From Deltaproteobacteria bacterium (GTDB lineage Bacteria; Desulfobacterota; Desulfobacteria; Desulfobacterales; Desulfatibacillaceae): 64,000 nt of DNA. Position numbers and translations under genes: made by a program. The notes beneath the pieces are model-generated. The model had not been told where the DNA came from. It made no database searches and was given only the letters and a program-made list of their open reading frames with translations. Every line of letters starts with the position of its first letter. The stretch's first letter is position 1. Location of the stretch: NCBI GenBank assembly GCA_016235345.1, contig JACRLG010000007.1, forward strand, positions 62,001 through 126,000, written 5' to 3'. Below are positions 54,129 through 62,436 of this stretch, piece after piece.

Positions 54129-54515
54129 ATGAAAACCGGCAAGGGCATGAGCTTTGACGGAATGGTGAAATTCTTCCTTCACTACTACCGCATTCCCACC
54201 AGAAAAGACATAGAGAAGCTGATGGACCGCATTGACCAGCTTGAAAAGCTCATCAAGGTCAAGTGGAGCGACGGCGGCAAGATGAAGGGCTTTTCCCTGG
54301 GCGCGGGGCTTAGGGACGAGGGGCCGGACAGCGACGCGGCCTCGGCCTCCGACCTCGTCCTGTCGGTGGTCCGCAAGGCAGGCTCCGAAGGCGCGAGCTT
54401 CGCCATGATCAAGCAGGAGACGGGCTTTGCCGACAAGAAGCTGCGCAACATCATTTTCCGGCTGAACAAGCTGGAAAAGATCAGTCGCAAGGAACGGGGC
54501 ACCTACGTAGCTTAG
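54129..54515 (+). CDS. putative winged-helix protein of unknown function
   Basis: A 128-residue protein with two parts. The N-terminal 45 residues are amphipathic (MVKFFLHYYRIPTRKDIEKLMDRIDQLEKLIKV, likely coiled coil). After a Gly/Asp-rich linker, residues 72-128 look like a winged helix (SDLVLSVVRKAGSEGASFAMIKQETGFADKKLRNIIFRLNKLEKISRKERGTYV). It could be a small DNA-binding regulator. No ligand or partner is visible; GAAAAGGGGA precedes the ATG. The TAG stop touches a family 1 element. Confidence 0.68.
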   Translation: MKTGKGMSFDGMVKFFLHYYRIPTRKDIEKLMDRIDQLEKLIKVKWSDGGKMKGFSLGAGLRDEGPDSDAASASDLVLSVVRKAGSEGASFAMIKQETGFADKKLRNIIFRLNKLEKISRKERGTYVA

Positions 54516-54640
54516 CCGCCCGTCTAAAAACGCGAATCGCTGTGTCGAGTTTCAAAGCAAGTTCCGCCACGTACTTTTAGTACGCTTGCTCACTTGCTTT
54601 TAACTCTCCTTGCGCTTCATCGTTTTTAGCCAGGCTCAAG
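54511..54640. repeat. family 1 palindromic element, copy 7
   Basis: 130 bp with arms CTTAGCCGCCCGTCTAAAAA and the complement of CTTGAGCCTGGCTAAAAACG. Centre GTACTTTTAGTAC. The TAG stop of the preceding gene lies in the left arm. Confidence 0.85.
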
Positions 54641-54754
54641 TTCCGGTCAGTCCGGGTGGCTTTCAGGCCGATCCGGTTTTTTTCGCTTAAATGGCTGCCG
54701 CTGTTTTTTTCAGGGACTTTTTGAGATAGCCTTCCTCCCCAAATTCGAGACAAG

Positions 54755-57727
54755 ATGACGCCCGTGACCCCACGGCCCAAATGGGCCGAAAACGAACGTA
54801 TAGGCGGCTTTCGCGTAAAACGCACGGCCATTCTTCCGGCTCTTTCAAGCGTCTTTTACGAGCTTTTCCACGAGGCCACCGGCGCGCGCCACATCCACAT
54901 AGAAAACGACAACCCTGAAAACACCTTTGCCGTGGCCTTCCGCACGGTGCCCAAGGACTCAACCGGGGTGGCCCACATCCTGGAGCACACCGCCCTGTGC
55001 GGCTCGCAGAAATACCCCGTCCGGGACCCCTTTTTCTCCATGATAAGGCGGAGCCTCCAGAGCTTCATGAACGCCTTCACCGCCCCCGACTGGACCATGT
55101 ACCCCTTCTGCACGGCCAACACGAAAGATTACTACAATCTTTTGTCGGTCTATTGCGACGCGGCCTTTTTTCCGGCCTTGACCGAGCTTTCCTTCAAGCA
55201 GGAGGGCTGGCGCATAGAGCCCGGCGAGTCGGGAAAGCCCGTTTACAAGGGAGTGGTTTTAAACGAGATGAAGGGGGCCATGTCCTCGCCCGATCAGATA
55301 ATAGGCCGCTCCATCATGGCCGAGCTTTTCCCGGATACCACATACGGGAAAAATTCCGGCGGCGAGCCCGCCGACATTCCATCGCTCACATACCAGGGCC
55401 TTCTGGATTTTCACCGGCTTCATTACCACCCGTCCAACGCCTGGTTTTACACCTTCGGAAACCTGCCCCTTGAAAGGCATCTAAGTTTTCTGGAAGAGGC
55501 CGTGCTGTCCAAATTCGGGCCGGGCGGGGCAGACACCACGGTAAAAAACCAGCCAAGGTTTTCCGCTCCCAAAACCGCGCGGGTTCCGTATCCCCTGGCC
55601 GACGGGGCCGGGTCGGAAAAAAAGGCCCAGTTCGCCCTTTCCTGGCTCGCCGCGCCCATCAGGGAGGCGGGTGAGGTTCTTGGCCTCACCATCCTGGAAA
55701 AGATTCTGCTTGGCCATCCGGCGAGCCCCTTAAGAAAGGCCCTCATGGAATCCGGCCTGGGAAGCGCCCTCTGCGACGCCACGGGCTACGACCCGGAGCT
55801 TTGCGACACCCTGTTTTCCTGTGGCTTGAAGGAGATGGACGAGGCCGACGCCCCCAAGGTGGAGGACCTCATCTTTTCCGCCCTCTCCGAACTCGCGGAA
55901 AAGGGCGTGCCGGTGGAGCTTGCTGAAACCGCAATCCACCAGTACGAGTTCGCCCGAAGGGAGCTTTCCAACTCGCCCTTTTCGTGGGGACTGAAGCTCT
56001 TCACCGGTTTTTGCGCACCCTGGCTTCACGGGGCCGACCCGCTGGCGCTTCTGAATTTTGATGAAGACCTTGAAAAGGTTCGGAAGGGTGCGGCTGACGG
56101 CGATTTTTTCCCCGGCATGATAAGGCGCTGGTTTCTCGACAACCCCCACCGGGTGGCGTTTACCCTTTATCCCGACACTCGACTTCTGCAAAAGCTGGAG
56201 GATGAGGAGGAGGAGCGCGTTTCGAGAGCGGTTGCGGCCTTCACCGACGCCGACCGGAAAAAGATGGAGGAGGACGCGAAAGCCCTGGCCGCCCTCCAGG
56301 AGGCCGAGGAGGACATCTCCTGCCTGCCCACCGTCACCATAAAGGACGTCGATCCAAAGGTTCTCGTCACCACAGCCGATCAGGCGCGCTCCCGCCAGGG
56401 GCTTTCGGTCTATCCTGCGGCCACCAACGGGGTTTTCTACTTCACCCTTGCGGCGCAGTTGAAAAACGTTCCCGCCGAGCTTTTACATCTGGTTCCGTTT
56501 TTTTGCTACGCCTTCACCCGCTGCGGAACCGAGAACCTTCACTACTCAGAGCTTTCGGGCAGGATTGCGGCCCTTACGGGCGGACTGGGTCTTTCGGTAT
56601 CAAGCCACGTGAGGCAGGACCAAGCGGCCACGCCTCTTGAGCTAGCGGTAATGGACATGAAATGCCTTGGCCGCAACAGGCAAAAGGCCCTCGAGCTGGT
56701 GGACGAGCTGGTCCTGCGGGCAAACTTTGCGGATCACGCGCGACTCAGGGTCCTGGCCGCCGAGTACGCCGCCCATCTTCAGTCCGGTGTGGTCTCAGCC
56801 GGGCACCGCTACGCCATGAGCCTCTGCGCAAGGGGTACAGGAAGAAGCCGGGCGGTTTCCGAGACATGGTTCGGCGTCCATCAGGTCAAAAGAATGCGCG
56901 AGCTTGCCAAAGACCTCTCGGAAACGGCGGTGGCCGGGCTTTCCCGGAACTTGTCGGAAATCGGAAGGGGAATCTTTTTCGCCGACGCCCTAAGCGCCGG
57001 AGTGGTGGGGGACGAGCCCCTGTTGGCCGGGGCTGATGAATTCTTCCAGGGCCTTTTGGCCGGGCTTCCGGCCAGGGCGGACGGGGACGGTTCGAGGGAC
57101 GCGGCTGGAAATTTCCCGGCCTTTCCGCCCGTAACGCGCGAGGGCTGGCACACCGGCACATCGGTCAATTTTTCCGCCCACTGCCTGAAAACCGTGCGCA
57201 TGGAGCACCCGGACGCCCCTGTGCTTTCCGTTGCAGCCCACCTTCTAAAGGGACGGTTCCTGCACACGGAAATCCGGGAAAAGGGCGGGGCCTACGGGTC
57301 CTTCGCCGTGGCGAATTCCGAGGACGCGCTCTTTTTTCTGGCCTCCTACCGGGATCCCCACGTCGCCCGCACCCTTGGCGTTTTCCGAAGGGCCTACGAT
57401 TATCTCATCAAGGGCGATTATTCAGACCAGGAAGTGAGCGAGGCGGTCTTGCAGGTGGCCGCAGAAACCGACCGGCCCCAGACAGGGGCCGAGGCCGCCC
57501 GGAGGGCCTTTTACAGGGGATTTATGGGCATATCGGACGAGCTTCGCCAGAAATACAAGGACGGGGTGCTGGCCGTTGACCGGAAAAAAATTCTGGAAGT
57601 GTCCGGGCGCTATTTTTCGTCGCCTTCGGAGCTTTCCCCGGTGGCGGTGGTGGGAAGCAAGGCCTCCCTTGAAGCCGCCAACAAGGAGATGCCCGACTCT
57701 CCCCTGGAGCTTTTTCCCATTGATTGA
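54755..57727 (+). CDS. M16C-family zinc metalloprotease (PreP/presequence-protease type)
   Basis: A 990-residue peptidase of the pitrilysin family, the single-chain clam-shell type that degrades short peptides. The inverted zinc motif HILEH is at residues 74-78, with the third ligand Glu downstream in the NEMKGAM region. FFSMIRRSLQSFMNAFTAPDWTMYPF and the C-terminal KGGAYGSFAVANSEDALFFLASYRDPH (R/Y site of the second half) are typical. Length is that of the PreP subfamily. A signal peptide is not evident, so it is probably cytoplasmic. It is flanked by palindromic repeats on both sides and transcribed alone. Confidence 0.9.
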   Translation: MTPVTPRPKWAENERIGGFRVKRTAILPALSSVFYELFHEATGARHIHIENDNPENTFAVAFRTVPKDSTGVAHILEHTALCGSQKYPVRDPFFSMIRRSLQSFMNAFTAPDWTMYPFCTANTKDYYNLLSVYCDAAFFPALTELSFKQEGWRIEPGESGKPVYKGVVLNEMKGAMSSPDQIIGRSIMAELFPDTTYGKNSGGEPADIPSLTYQGLLDFHRLHYHPSNAWFYTFGNLPLERHLSFLEEAVLSKFGPGGADTTVKNQPRFSAPKTARVPYPLADGAGSEKKAQFALSWLAAPIREAGEVLGLTILEKILLGHPASPLRKALMESGLGSALCDATGYDPELCDTLFSCGLKEMDEADAPKVEDLIFSALSELAEKGVPVELAETAIHQYEFARRELSNSPFSWGLKLFTGFCAPWLHGADPLALLNFDEDLEKVRKGAADGDFFPGMIRRWFLDNPHRVAFTLYPDTRLLQKLEDEEEERVSRAVAAFTDADRKKMEEDAKALAALQEAEEDISCLPTVTIKDVDPKVLVTTADQARSRQGLSVYPAATNGVFYFTLAAQLKNVPAELLHLVPFFCYAFTRCGTENLHYSELSGRIAALTGGLGLSVSSHVRQDQAATPLELAVMDMKCLGRNRQKALELVDELVLRANFADHARLRVLAAEYAAHLQSGVVSAGHRYAMSLCARGTGRSRAVSETWFGVHQVKRMRELAKDLSETAVAGLSRNLSEIGRGIFFADALSAGVVGDEPLLAGADEFFQGLLAGLPARADGDGSRDAAGNFPAFPPVTREGWHTGTSVNFSAHCLKTVRMEHPDAPVLSVAAHLLKGRFLHTEIREKGGAYGSFAVANSEDALFFLASYRDPHVARTLGVFRRAYDYLIKGDYSDQEVSEAVLQVAAETDRPQTGAEAARRAFYRGFMGISDELRQKYKDGVLAVDRKKILEVSGRYFSSPSELSPVAVVGSKASLEAANKEMPDSPLELFPID

Positions 57728-57804
57728 CGATTCGCCGCATACCAAGTTGCGATCAAACCTGTAATTTTCCAGTTCGCACCAAATTAAAATTGAAGCAGAC
57801 AGTT

Positions 57805-57882
57805 CGTCATTCCGGCGAAGGCCGGAATCCAGTCTTTTTCTGTTTGCTGCGTTTTCTGGACCCCGGCCTACGCCGGGGTGAC
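57805..57882. repeat. family 3 palindrome, copy 3
   Basis: GTCATTCCGGCGAAGGCCGG and CCGGCCTACGCCGGGGTGAC arms around about 35 bases, 78 bases after the M16C protease gene. Confidence 0.85.
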
Positions 57883-57939
57883 GAAGTTTTGCGCACCAAT
57901 CAATATTATTACTTTGATTGCGACTTGGTATCAGTAATT

Positions 57940-58003
57940 GTAGGTTGGGTGAACCTTGGCCGCAAGGCCAAGGTTCACCCAACATCCTGCTACCCAACCT
58001 ACC
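57940..58003. repeat. family 4 palindrome, copy 3
   Basis: GTAGGTTGGGTGAACCTTGG and the mirrored CCAAGGTTCACCCAAC, then a second ACCCAACCTAC. It sits between the convergent M16C protease and glgB genes. Confidence 0.85.
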
Positions 58004-58020
58004 AGAGGTTTCCCCGCCAA

Positions 58021-60045
58021 TCACACGATTTTTTCCAGAACCACAGCCGTTCTGGCCGGAAGGTACAGAGAGAGGAAATGCCTGTGGATACGGTCGGTTA
58101 TGGTGTGATGGGTTTGGTCGGGCTCGATGAGGCCGTGCCCGCCGAAGCGCTTGTCGTCGGTTGAAAGGACTTGGCGGTAGGAACCGGGGGAGGCGGGAAT
58201 CCAGTAGTCTGTTCGGGAATTATCCGGGTGGAAGTTGAAGGCCAGGATCAGCCCGGCCCTCTCGAAGGCCAGAATTTTCGTCCCCTCGTCCAGGTGCAGG
58301 AGAAACGGCCACTCGCCGTCCGGGACGCCGGAGGTCTTGGCAAGCGCTATCATCTGGCGGTCAAAGGCGGCGAGAAATCCGTACAACAGGAGGGGGTCGT
58401 CCGCAAGGCTCCACTGGCGGCGGGCGTAGGCGTATGAAAAGCCGTTTCCGGCGCGGGGGAAATCGATCCACTCCGGGTGGCCGAACTCGTTTCCCATGAA
58501 ATTGAGATACCCGTGCCCGGCGCAGAAAAGGGTGATTAGCCGGATCATCTTGTGAAGGGCTATTCCCCGCGACACCTTGAAGCTGCCCTGCCTCAGGACC
58601 GACATGTAATGGTACATCTCGCCGCCCACCAGACGGAAGATGAGGGTCTGGTCCCCCACCAGGGCCTGGTCGTGGCACTCGGCGTAGGAGATGGTCTTTT
58701 CGTCCTGGCGGCGGTTGGTGAGCTCGAACCAGATATGCCCCATGGGCCAGTCCTCGTCCGGCACGTCCTTCACGAGCTTTATCCAGTAGTCGGGTACGCC
58801 CATTGCGAAGCGGCAGTCGAAGCCGTATCCGCCGTTTTCAACAGGGACTGCGAGGCCCGGAAGCCCGGAAACGTCCTCGGCGATGGTGATGGCCTGCGGG
58901 TTCACCGAGTGTATCAGCTCGTTTGCAAGGGCCAGGTAGCAAAGGGCGTCCTCGTCCTCCTGGCCGTCGAAATACTGGGAGTAATCGAGAAAATCCACGC
59001 CAAGGCCGTGGTGAAGATAGGCCATGCTGGTGACTCCGTCGAAACGGAAGCCGTCCACGTTGAACTCGTCCAGCCAGTACCGGCAGTTGGAAAGCAGAAA
59101 GTGCAGGACCTGGGGTTTCGCGTAGTCAAAGCACATGGAGCCCCAGGCGGGGTGGACGCCGCGCGGCCCCTTGTGAAAGTACTGGACGGGGGTGCCGTCG
59201 AAAAGGGCCAGGCCCTCCACCACGTTGGGCACGGCGTGGGAATGCACCAGGTCCATCAAGACGTAAAGGCCCGCCCCGTGGGCGGTGTCCACGAGGTATT
59301 TGAAATCCTCGGGCGGGCCGAAGCGTGACGAGGGGGCGAAGAAGCTGCCCACCTGGTAGCCGAAGGAGGCGTAGTAAGGGTGCTCGGCCACGGCCATGAG
59401 CTGGATCGCGTTGTACCCTGCCTTCACTATCCGGGGGATTATCCTGTCGGCGAATTCCCTGTAGGTGCCGCAGCGGGGCTCCTCCTGGGCCATGCCCGCG
59501 TGGGCCTCGTAGACCAGAAAGGGGCTGGGGGCCTTTTCGGGCCTGGGGTGCATGAAAACGTATGGCTGGTCGGGCCGCCACACCTGGGCGTTTCCGATTT
59601 CGGTTTTTTCGTCGTACACCACGCGCCTTGCCCAGGCCGGGATGCGGTCGCCGCTTCCACCCGGAAACCTTACGTGAAGCCGGTAAAGGTCGCCGTGTTT
59701 CAAAGCGTTTTCGGGAAGCCTTATCTCCCACACGCCTTCCCTGTTGATGCGCCCAAGTGCGTAGGCCGCAAGGGGCTGCCAGCCTGAAAACTCCCCCACC
59801 AGAAAAACGGACATTGCGTTTTGCGCCCACTCCCGGAAGACCCAGCCACCGTCCCGAAAATGAAGCCCGAAAAACTCGTGGCCGGAAGCGAAATCGGAAA
59901 GAGACGTGTTTTCGGGCAGCAGCCGCTTTTCGGTTTCGATGAGCCTTTTTATGCGCCTTTCGATGACTCCGCCGTAGGGCGAGAGCAGGGGGTCGGCGGC
60001 AAGAAGCCGGGCAAGGCGCGATTTTACGGTTTCTGTCTGATCCAT
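58021..60045 (-). CDS. glgB: 1,4-alpha-glucan branching enzyme
   Basis: This 674-residue GH13 enzyme makes alpha-1,6 branches in glycogen. An N-terminal CBM48-like region (HFRDGGWVFREWAQNAMSVFLVGEFSGWQ, about 50-80) is followed by the barrel. The catalytic Asp lies in GFRFDGVTSM, the acid Glu in AEDVSGLP and the transition-state Asp in AECHDQALV. A C-terminal beta domain completes it. Length matches the eukaryote-like branch. Gene order glgP-dsrE-glgA-glgB suggests one glycogen unit; glgA ends 13 bases before glgB starts. Confidence 0.93.
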   Translation of the reverse strand: MDQTETVKSRLARLLAADPLLSPYGGVIERRIKRLIETEKRLLPENTSLSDFASGHEFFGLHFRDGGWVFREWAQNAMSVFLVGEFSGWQPLAAYALGRINREGVWEIRLPENALKHGDLYRLHVRFPGGSGDRIPAWARRVVYDEKTEIGNAQVWRPDQPYVFMHPRPEKAPSPFLVYEAHAGMAQEEPRCGTYREFADRIIPRIVKAGYNAIQLMAVAEHPYYASFGYQVGSFFAPSSRFGPPEDFKYLVDTAHGAGLYVLMDLVHSHAVPNVVEGLALFDGTPVQYFHKGPRGVHPAWGSMCFDYAKPQVLHFLLSNCRYWLDEFNVDGFRFDGVTSMAYLHHGLGVDFLDYSQYFDGQEDEDALCYLALANELIHSVNPQAITIAEDVSGLPGLAVPVENGGYGFDCRFAMGVPDYWIKLVKDVPDEDWPMGHIWFELTNRRQDEKTISYAECHDQALVGDQTLIFRLVGGEMYHYMSVLRQGSFKVSRGIALHKMIRLITLFCAGHGYLNFMGNEFGHPEWIDFPRAGNGFSYAYARRQWSLADDPLLLYGFLAAFDRQMIALAKTSGVPDGEWPFLLHLDEGTKILAFERAGLILAFNFHPDNSRTDYWIPASPGSYRQVLSTDDKRFGGHGLIEPDQTHHTITDRIHRHFLSLYLPARTAVVLEKIV

Positions 60046-60058
60046 GAAGGACGGCTCG

Positions 60059-61573
60059 TCACTTTAGAAGTGGGCGCTTCAGCATCTTTTCGTAAAGATC
60101 GATGTAGCGGCTTGCCGTGGCCGCGTGATTGAACCTTTCGGCGCTTTCCACCATCACCCGGTGAATCTGGCGATGCTTCATGTCGGGCGGCAGGCTGTAG
60201 AATCGCATGGCCTCGTCCATGGCCCAATAAAGGCCCTGGGAGTCAAAGGTCTTGAAAACGAATCCGTTTCCGCTGTTGTTGGGCGCGTCCATGTGGCTTA
60301 CCGTGTCGTGCAGGCCGCCGGTGTCGTGCACCACCGGAAGCGCCCCGTAGATGGAGCCGTACATCTGGGGCAGGCCGCATGGCTCGAAGCGCGAGGGCAG
60401 GAGCACGAAGTCCGCAGCCCCGTAGGCCAGGCGCGAGAGCTTTTCGTCGAAGTCGCACACCGCCACCCGGTTGTACAGGTTGTGGAAGGCCACGATGTTG
60501 CGGAAATGCTTCTGGTACTCGCCGTTGGCCACAAGCACTATCTGGAGGTTCCGTCCCCAGTGTGCGGAAACTATGCGGTAAAGTATTTCGGTCAGAAGCT
60601 GGGGGCCTTTTTGAACCGGGTCCAGGCGCGAGGGCCAGAAAAAGATCGGGGCCGCGTCGTCCCTTATGAGCCCCAGGGACTCCTGGAGATAGCGCTTGTT
60701 GTGGAGCTTTCCCAGGATGTGCCCGTCCGGGTTGTACTGGCGGGCAAGGGCGCTGTCGGAGGCGGGGTTGAAGGAGGCTTCCGGGGCGTTCAAAATTCCC
60801 ACCGCGCAGTCCGCCGCAGCCTTGCTTGCCAGCTCGCGCCTAAGCGGTTCTTCAACGAATGCGTGCCTTCCCTCAACTATTTCGTTCAAAAAGGTCGGGC
60901 TTACTGTGTTCACGAAATGGGAGGCGAAAACGCCGCTCACAAGGAAATCCACCTTGTTTGCCTCGCGGGTTTCCTCGTAGTAGTGGGGCGTGCGTTCGTA
61001 AAAAAGGTGGTGCCAGAAGGAGGCCGCGTCGATGCCCCTATCCTCGATTTCTGCAAGGCTCGATTTCACCGTGTGGATGTTGTGGATTGTGAAAAGGCAG
61101 GGAATGCCCAGGTTGCGGCTGGCCGCCGGGATGAGGCCCGTCATCCAGTCGTTGGCGTGTATCAAATCCGGCTTTACGCTTGGGATGATGTGGTTGATGA
61201 CCTCACGCTGAAAGGCAAGGGCCACCTTGATGTTTTCTGTGCTGTACGAGGAATAGACGCCCCGGCGGTAGAAGAAGGCGCGGTCTTCGGCCAGGTGTAC
61301 CCGGTCTTCGGGCATGGAGCTTCTTATGGTGGAAAGCTCCCGGCGGATGAGGGCTCCGAAGTTGGCGGAAAACATGCTCCGGTAATCGGGAAGCGTGACG
61401 TGGACGTCGGCCCCCTGATCGAAAAGGGCCTTCACCAGGGCCGCAGAAACATCGGCAAGGCCCCCGGCCTTGGCCGTGAGGTAGTTGGCCATGTTGCCCA
61501 TGCCTTCGGGCAGATAGGTCACCTCCGGGGTGACGATGAGTACGCGGGGCTTTTTCGCGCTTTTGGGGGCCAT
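60059..61573 (-). CDS. glgA: glycogen synthase (GT5 family)
   Basis: A 504-residue GT-B glucosyltransferase that extends glycogen from ADP- or UDP-glucose. The sugar-nucleotide-binding K-x-G-G-L motif occurs as KAGGLADVSAAL (residues about 31-42). The C-terminal half has RLDPVQKGPQLL (R-x-x-x-Q-K-G) and VLLPSRFEPCGLPQMYGSIYGALPVVHDTGGL with the conserved E-x-x-G-L. No ATG ribosome site is strong, but the start after a 125-base gap is natural. Downstream branching enzyme confirms the role. Confidence 0.93.
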   Translation of the reverse strand: MAPKSAKKPRVLIVTPEVTYLPEGMGNMANYLTAKAGGLADVSAALVKALFDQGADVHVTLPDYRSMFSANFGALIRRELSTIRSSMPEDRVHLAEDRAFFYRRGVYSSYSTENIKVALAFQREVINHIIPSVKPDLIHANDWMTGLIPAASRNLGIPCLFTIHNIHTVKSSLAEIEDRGIDAASFWHHLFYERTPHYYEETREANKVDFLVSGVFASHFVNTVSPTFLNEIVEGRHAFVEEPLRRELASKAAADCAVGILNAPEASFNPASDSALARQYNPDGHILGKLHNKRYLQESLGLIRDDAAPIFFWPSRLDPVQKGPQLLTEILYRIVSAHWGRNLQIVLVANGEYQKHFRNIVAFHNLYNRVAVCDFDEKLSRLAYGAADFVLLPSRFEPCGLPQMYGSIYGALPVVHDTGGLHDTVSHMDAPNNSGNGFVFKTFDSQGLYWAMDEAMRFYSLPPDMKHRQIHRVMVESAERFNHAATASRYIDLYEKMLKRPLLK

Positions 61574-61697
61574 CGTATCCTTTCATGCAAAAGTGCTTCA
61601 AAAATTATGATTTGCGTTCGGAGGGGGTAACCTTAATCAATAAATATAAGATCGAATTTCCGGCTGTCACCCTCCGCTGGTGCGGCTTATAATACTT

Positions 61698-62051
61698 TCA
61701 TATCGTTAGAATTTTTTTGCCGGATTTTATCCATTCGGTGAGGAAACCTCCTGTGTAGAACACCTCGACTCCCATTTTTTCCAGGTTTTCCCTGATTCCG
61801 AGATTGTCCGCGCACTGCCTGCAGGCTATGGTTTTCACCCCTGCGTTTATGAGGGTTTTGACATGCCCCCGGATTTCCTCGTCCCCGGCGGCCAGCCTTG
61901 CCGTCGCTCCCCATATCAAAAGGGTCACCTCGCCCCACCAGCCGTGTTTCAGGGAATTTTCCGCGTACATGAAAACCATGTTTATGGAGGTGTCCCTGTT
62001 GTCGTTTGTCCAAAGGATCAAAAGGTGGTCGTCGGTTTCGCTTTCGGCCAT
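61698..62051 (-). CDS. DsrE/DsrF-like family protein
   Basis: A 117-residue protein of the DsrE fold, small sulfur-carrier or sulfur-sensing proteins. Visible parts are LLILWTNDNRDTSINMVFMYAENSLKHGWW, LLIWGATARLAAGDEEIRGHV and IACRQCADNLGIRENLEKMGVEVFYTGGFLTEWI with a CxxC (C-R-Q-C) at residues near 77-80. That site can carry sulfur in a few family members; here it may be redox-active. GGAGAT precedes the start. Embedded between glgP and glgA. Confidence 0.78.
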   Translation of the reverse strand: MAESETDDHLLILWTNDNRDTSINMVFMYAENSLKHGWWGEVTLLIWGATARLAAGDEEIRGHVKTLINAGVKTIACRQCADNLGIRENLEKMGVEVFYTGGFLTEWIKSGKKILTI

Positions 62052-62054
62052 TTA

Positions 62055-62278
62055 ATCTCCATTTTTTGCCACACCGCCTGGGCGATCACAAGCGATGAGC
62101 TTTGGAAATGTTAAATTCTAAGGCTGCTTAGGGGGCGCGCACGGGGCCTATGCAAGGAACCCATGTCCCGTCTTATTTCCTGCTCCCGGCCCCTGAGGGT
62201 GTGAAAGCGATGAGCTGCAAGGCGCGTGAGCTTCAACCTCAATCCACTTTTTGCCGCACCGCCTGGGCGATCACAAGC
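62055..62278. repeat. 38-base direct repeat pair and a partial family 1 copy (copy 9)
   Basis: Two near-identical 36-39 base segments (62055-62093 and 62241-62278; shared TTTTTGCC, CACCGCCTGG and GCGATCACAAGC) flank a fragment 62190-62240 that begins CCTGAGGGTGTGAAAGCG and continues GATGAGCTGCAAGG, i.e. one arm of family 1 without the second. It looks like a duplication plus partial insertion. Confidence 0.7.
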
Positions 62279-62309
62279 AGCCGACGGTAAATCTCAAAAC
62301 CGGGCAACC

Positions 62310-62436
62310 CCTGAGGGTCTGAAAGCGATGAGCTGCAAGGCGCGCGAGCGAGCTGCGAGGGAGCGTACGCTTTTGTACGTGACCGAGCAGCGAGGCGACG
62401 CGCAACGCCGCAGGTCGCGCTTTCAGACCCTCAGGC
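62310..62436. repeat. family 1 variant element, copy 8
   Basis: 127 bp; arms CCTGAGGGTCTGAAAGCG and the complement CGCTTTCAGACCCTCAGG, centre GTACGCTTTTGTAC. The right arm includes the glgP TGA stop (62431-62433). Confidence 0.85.

Noticed and set aside
61698-62051. DsrE-like CxxC as a selenocysteine site
   Set aside because: Both codons in C-R-Q-C are TGC and no UGA occurs in the frame.
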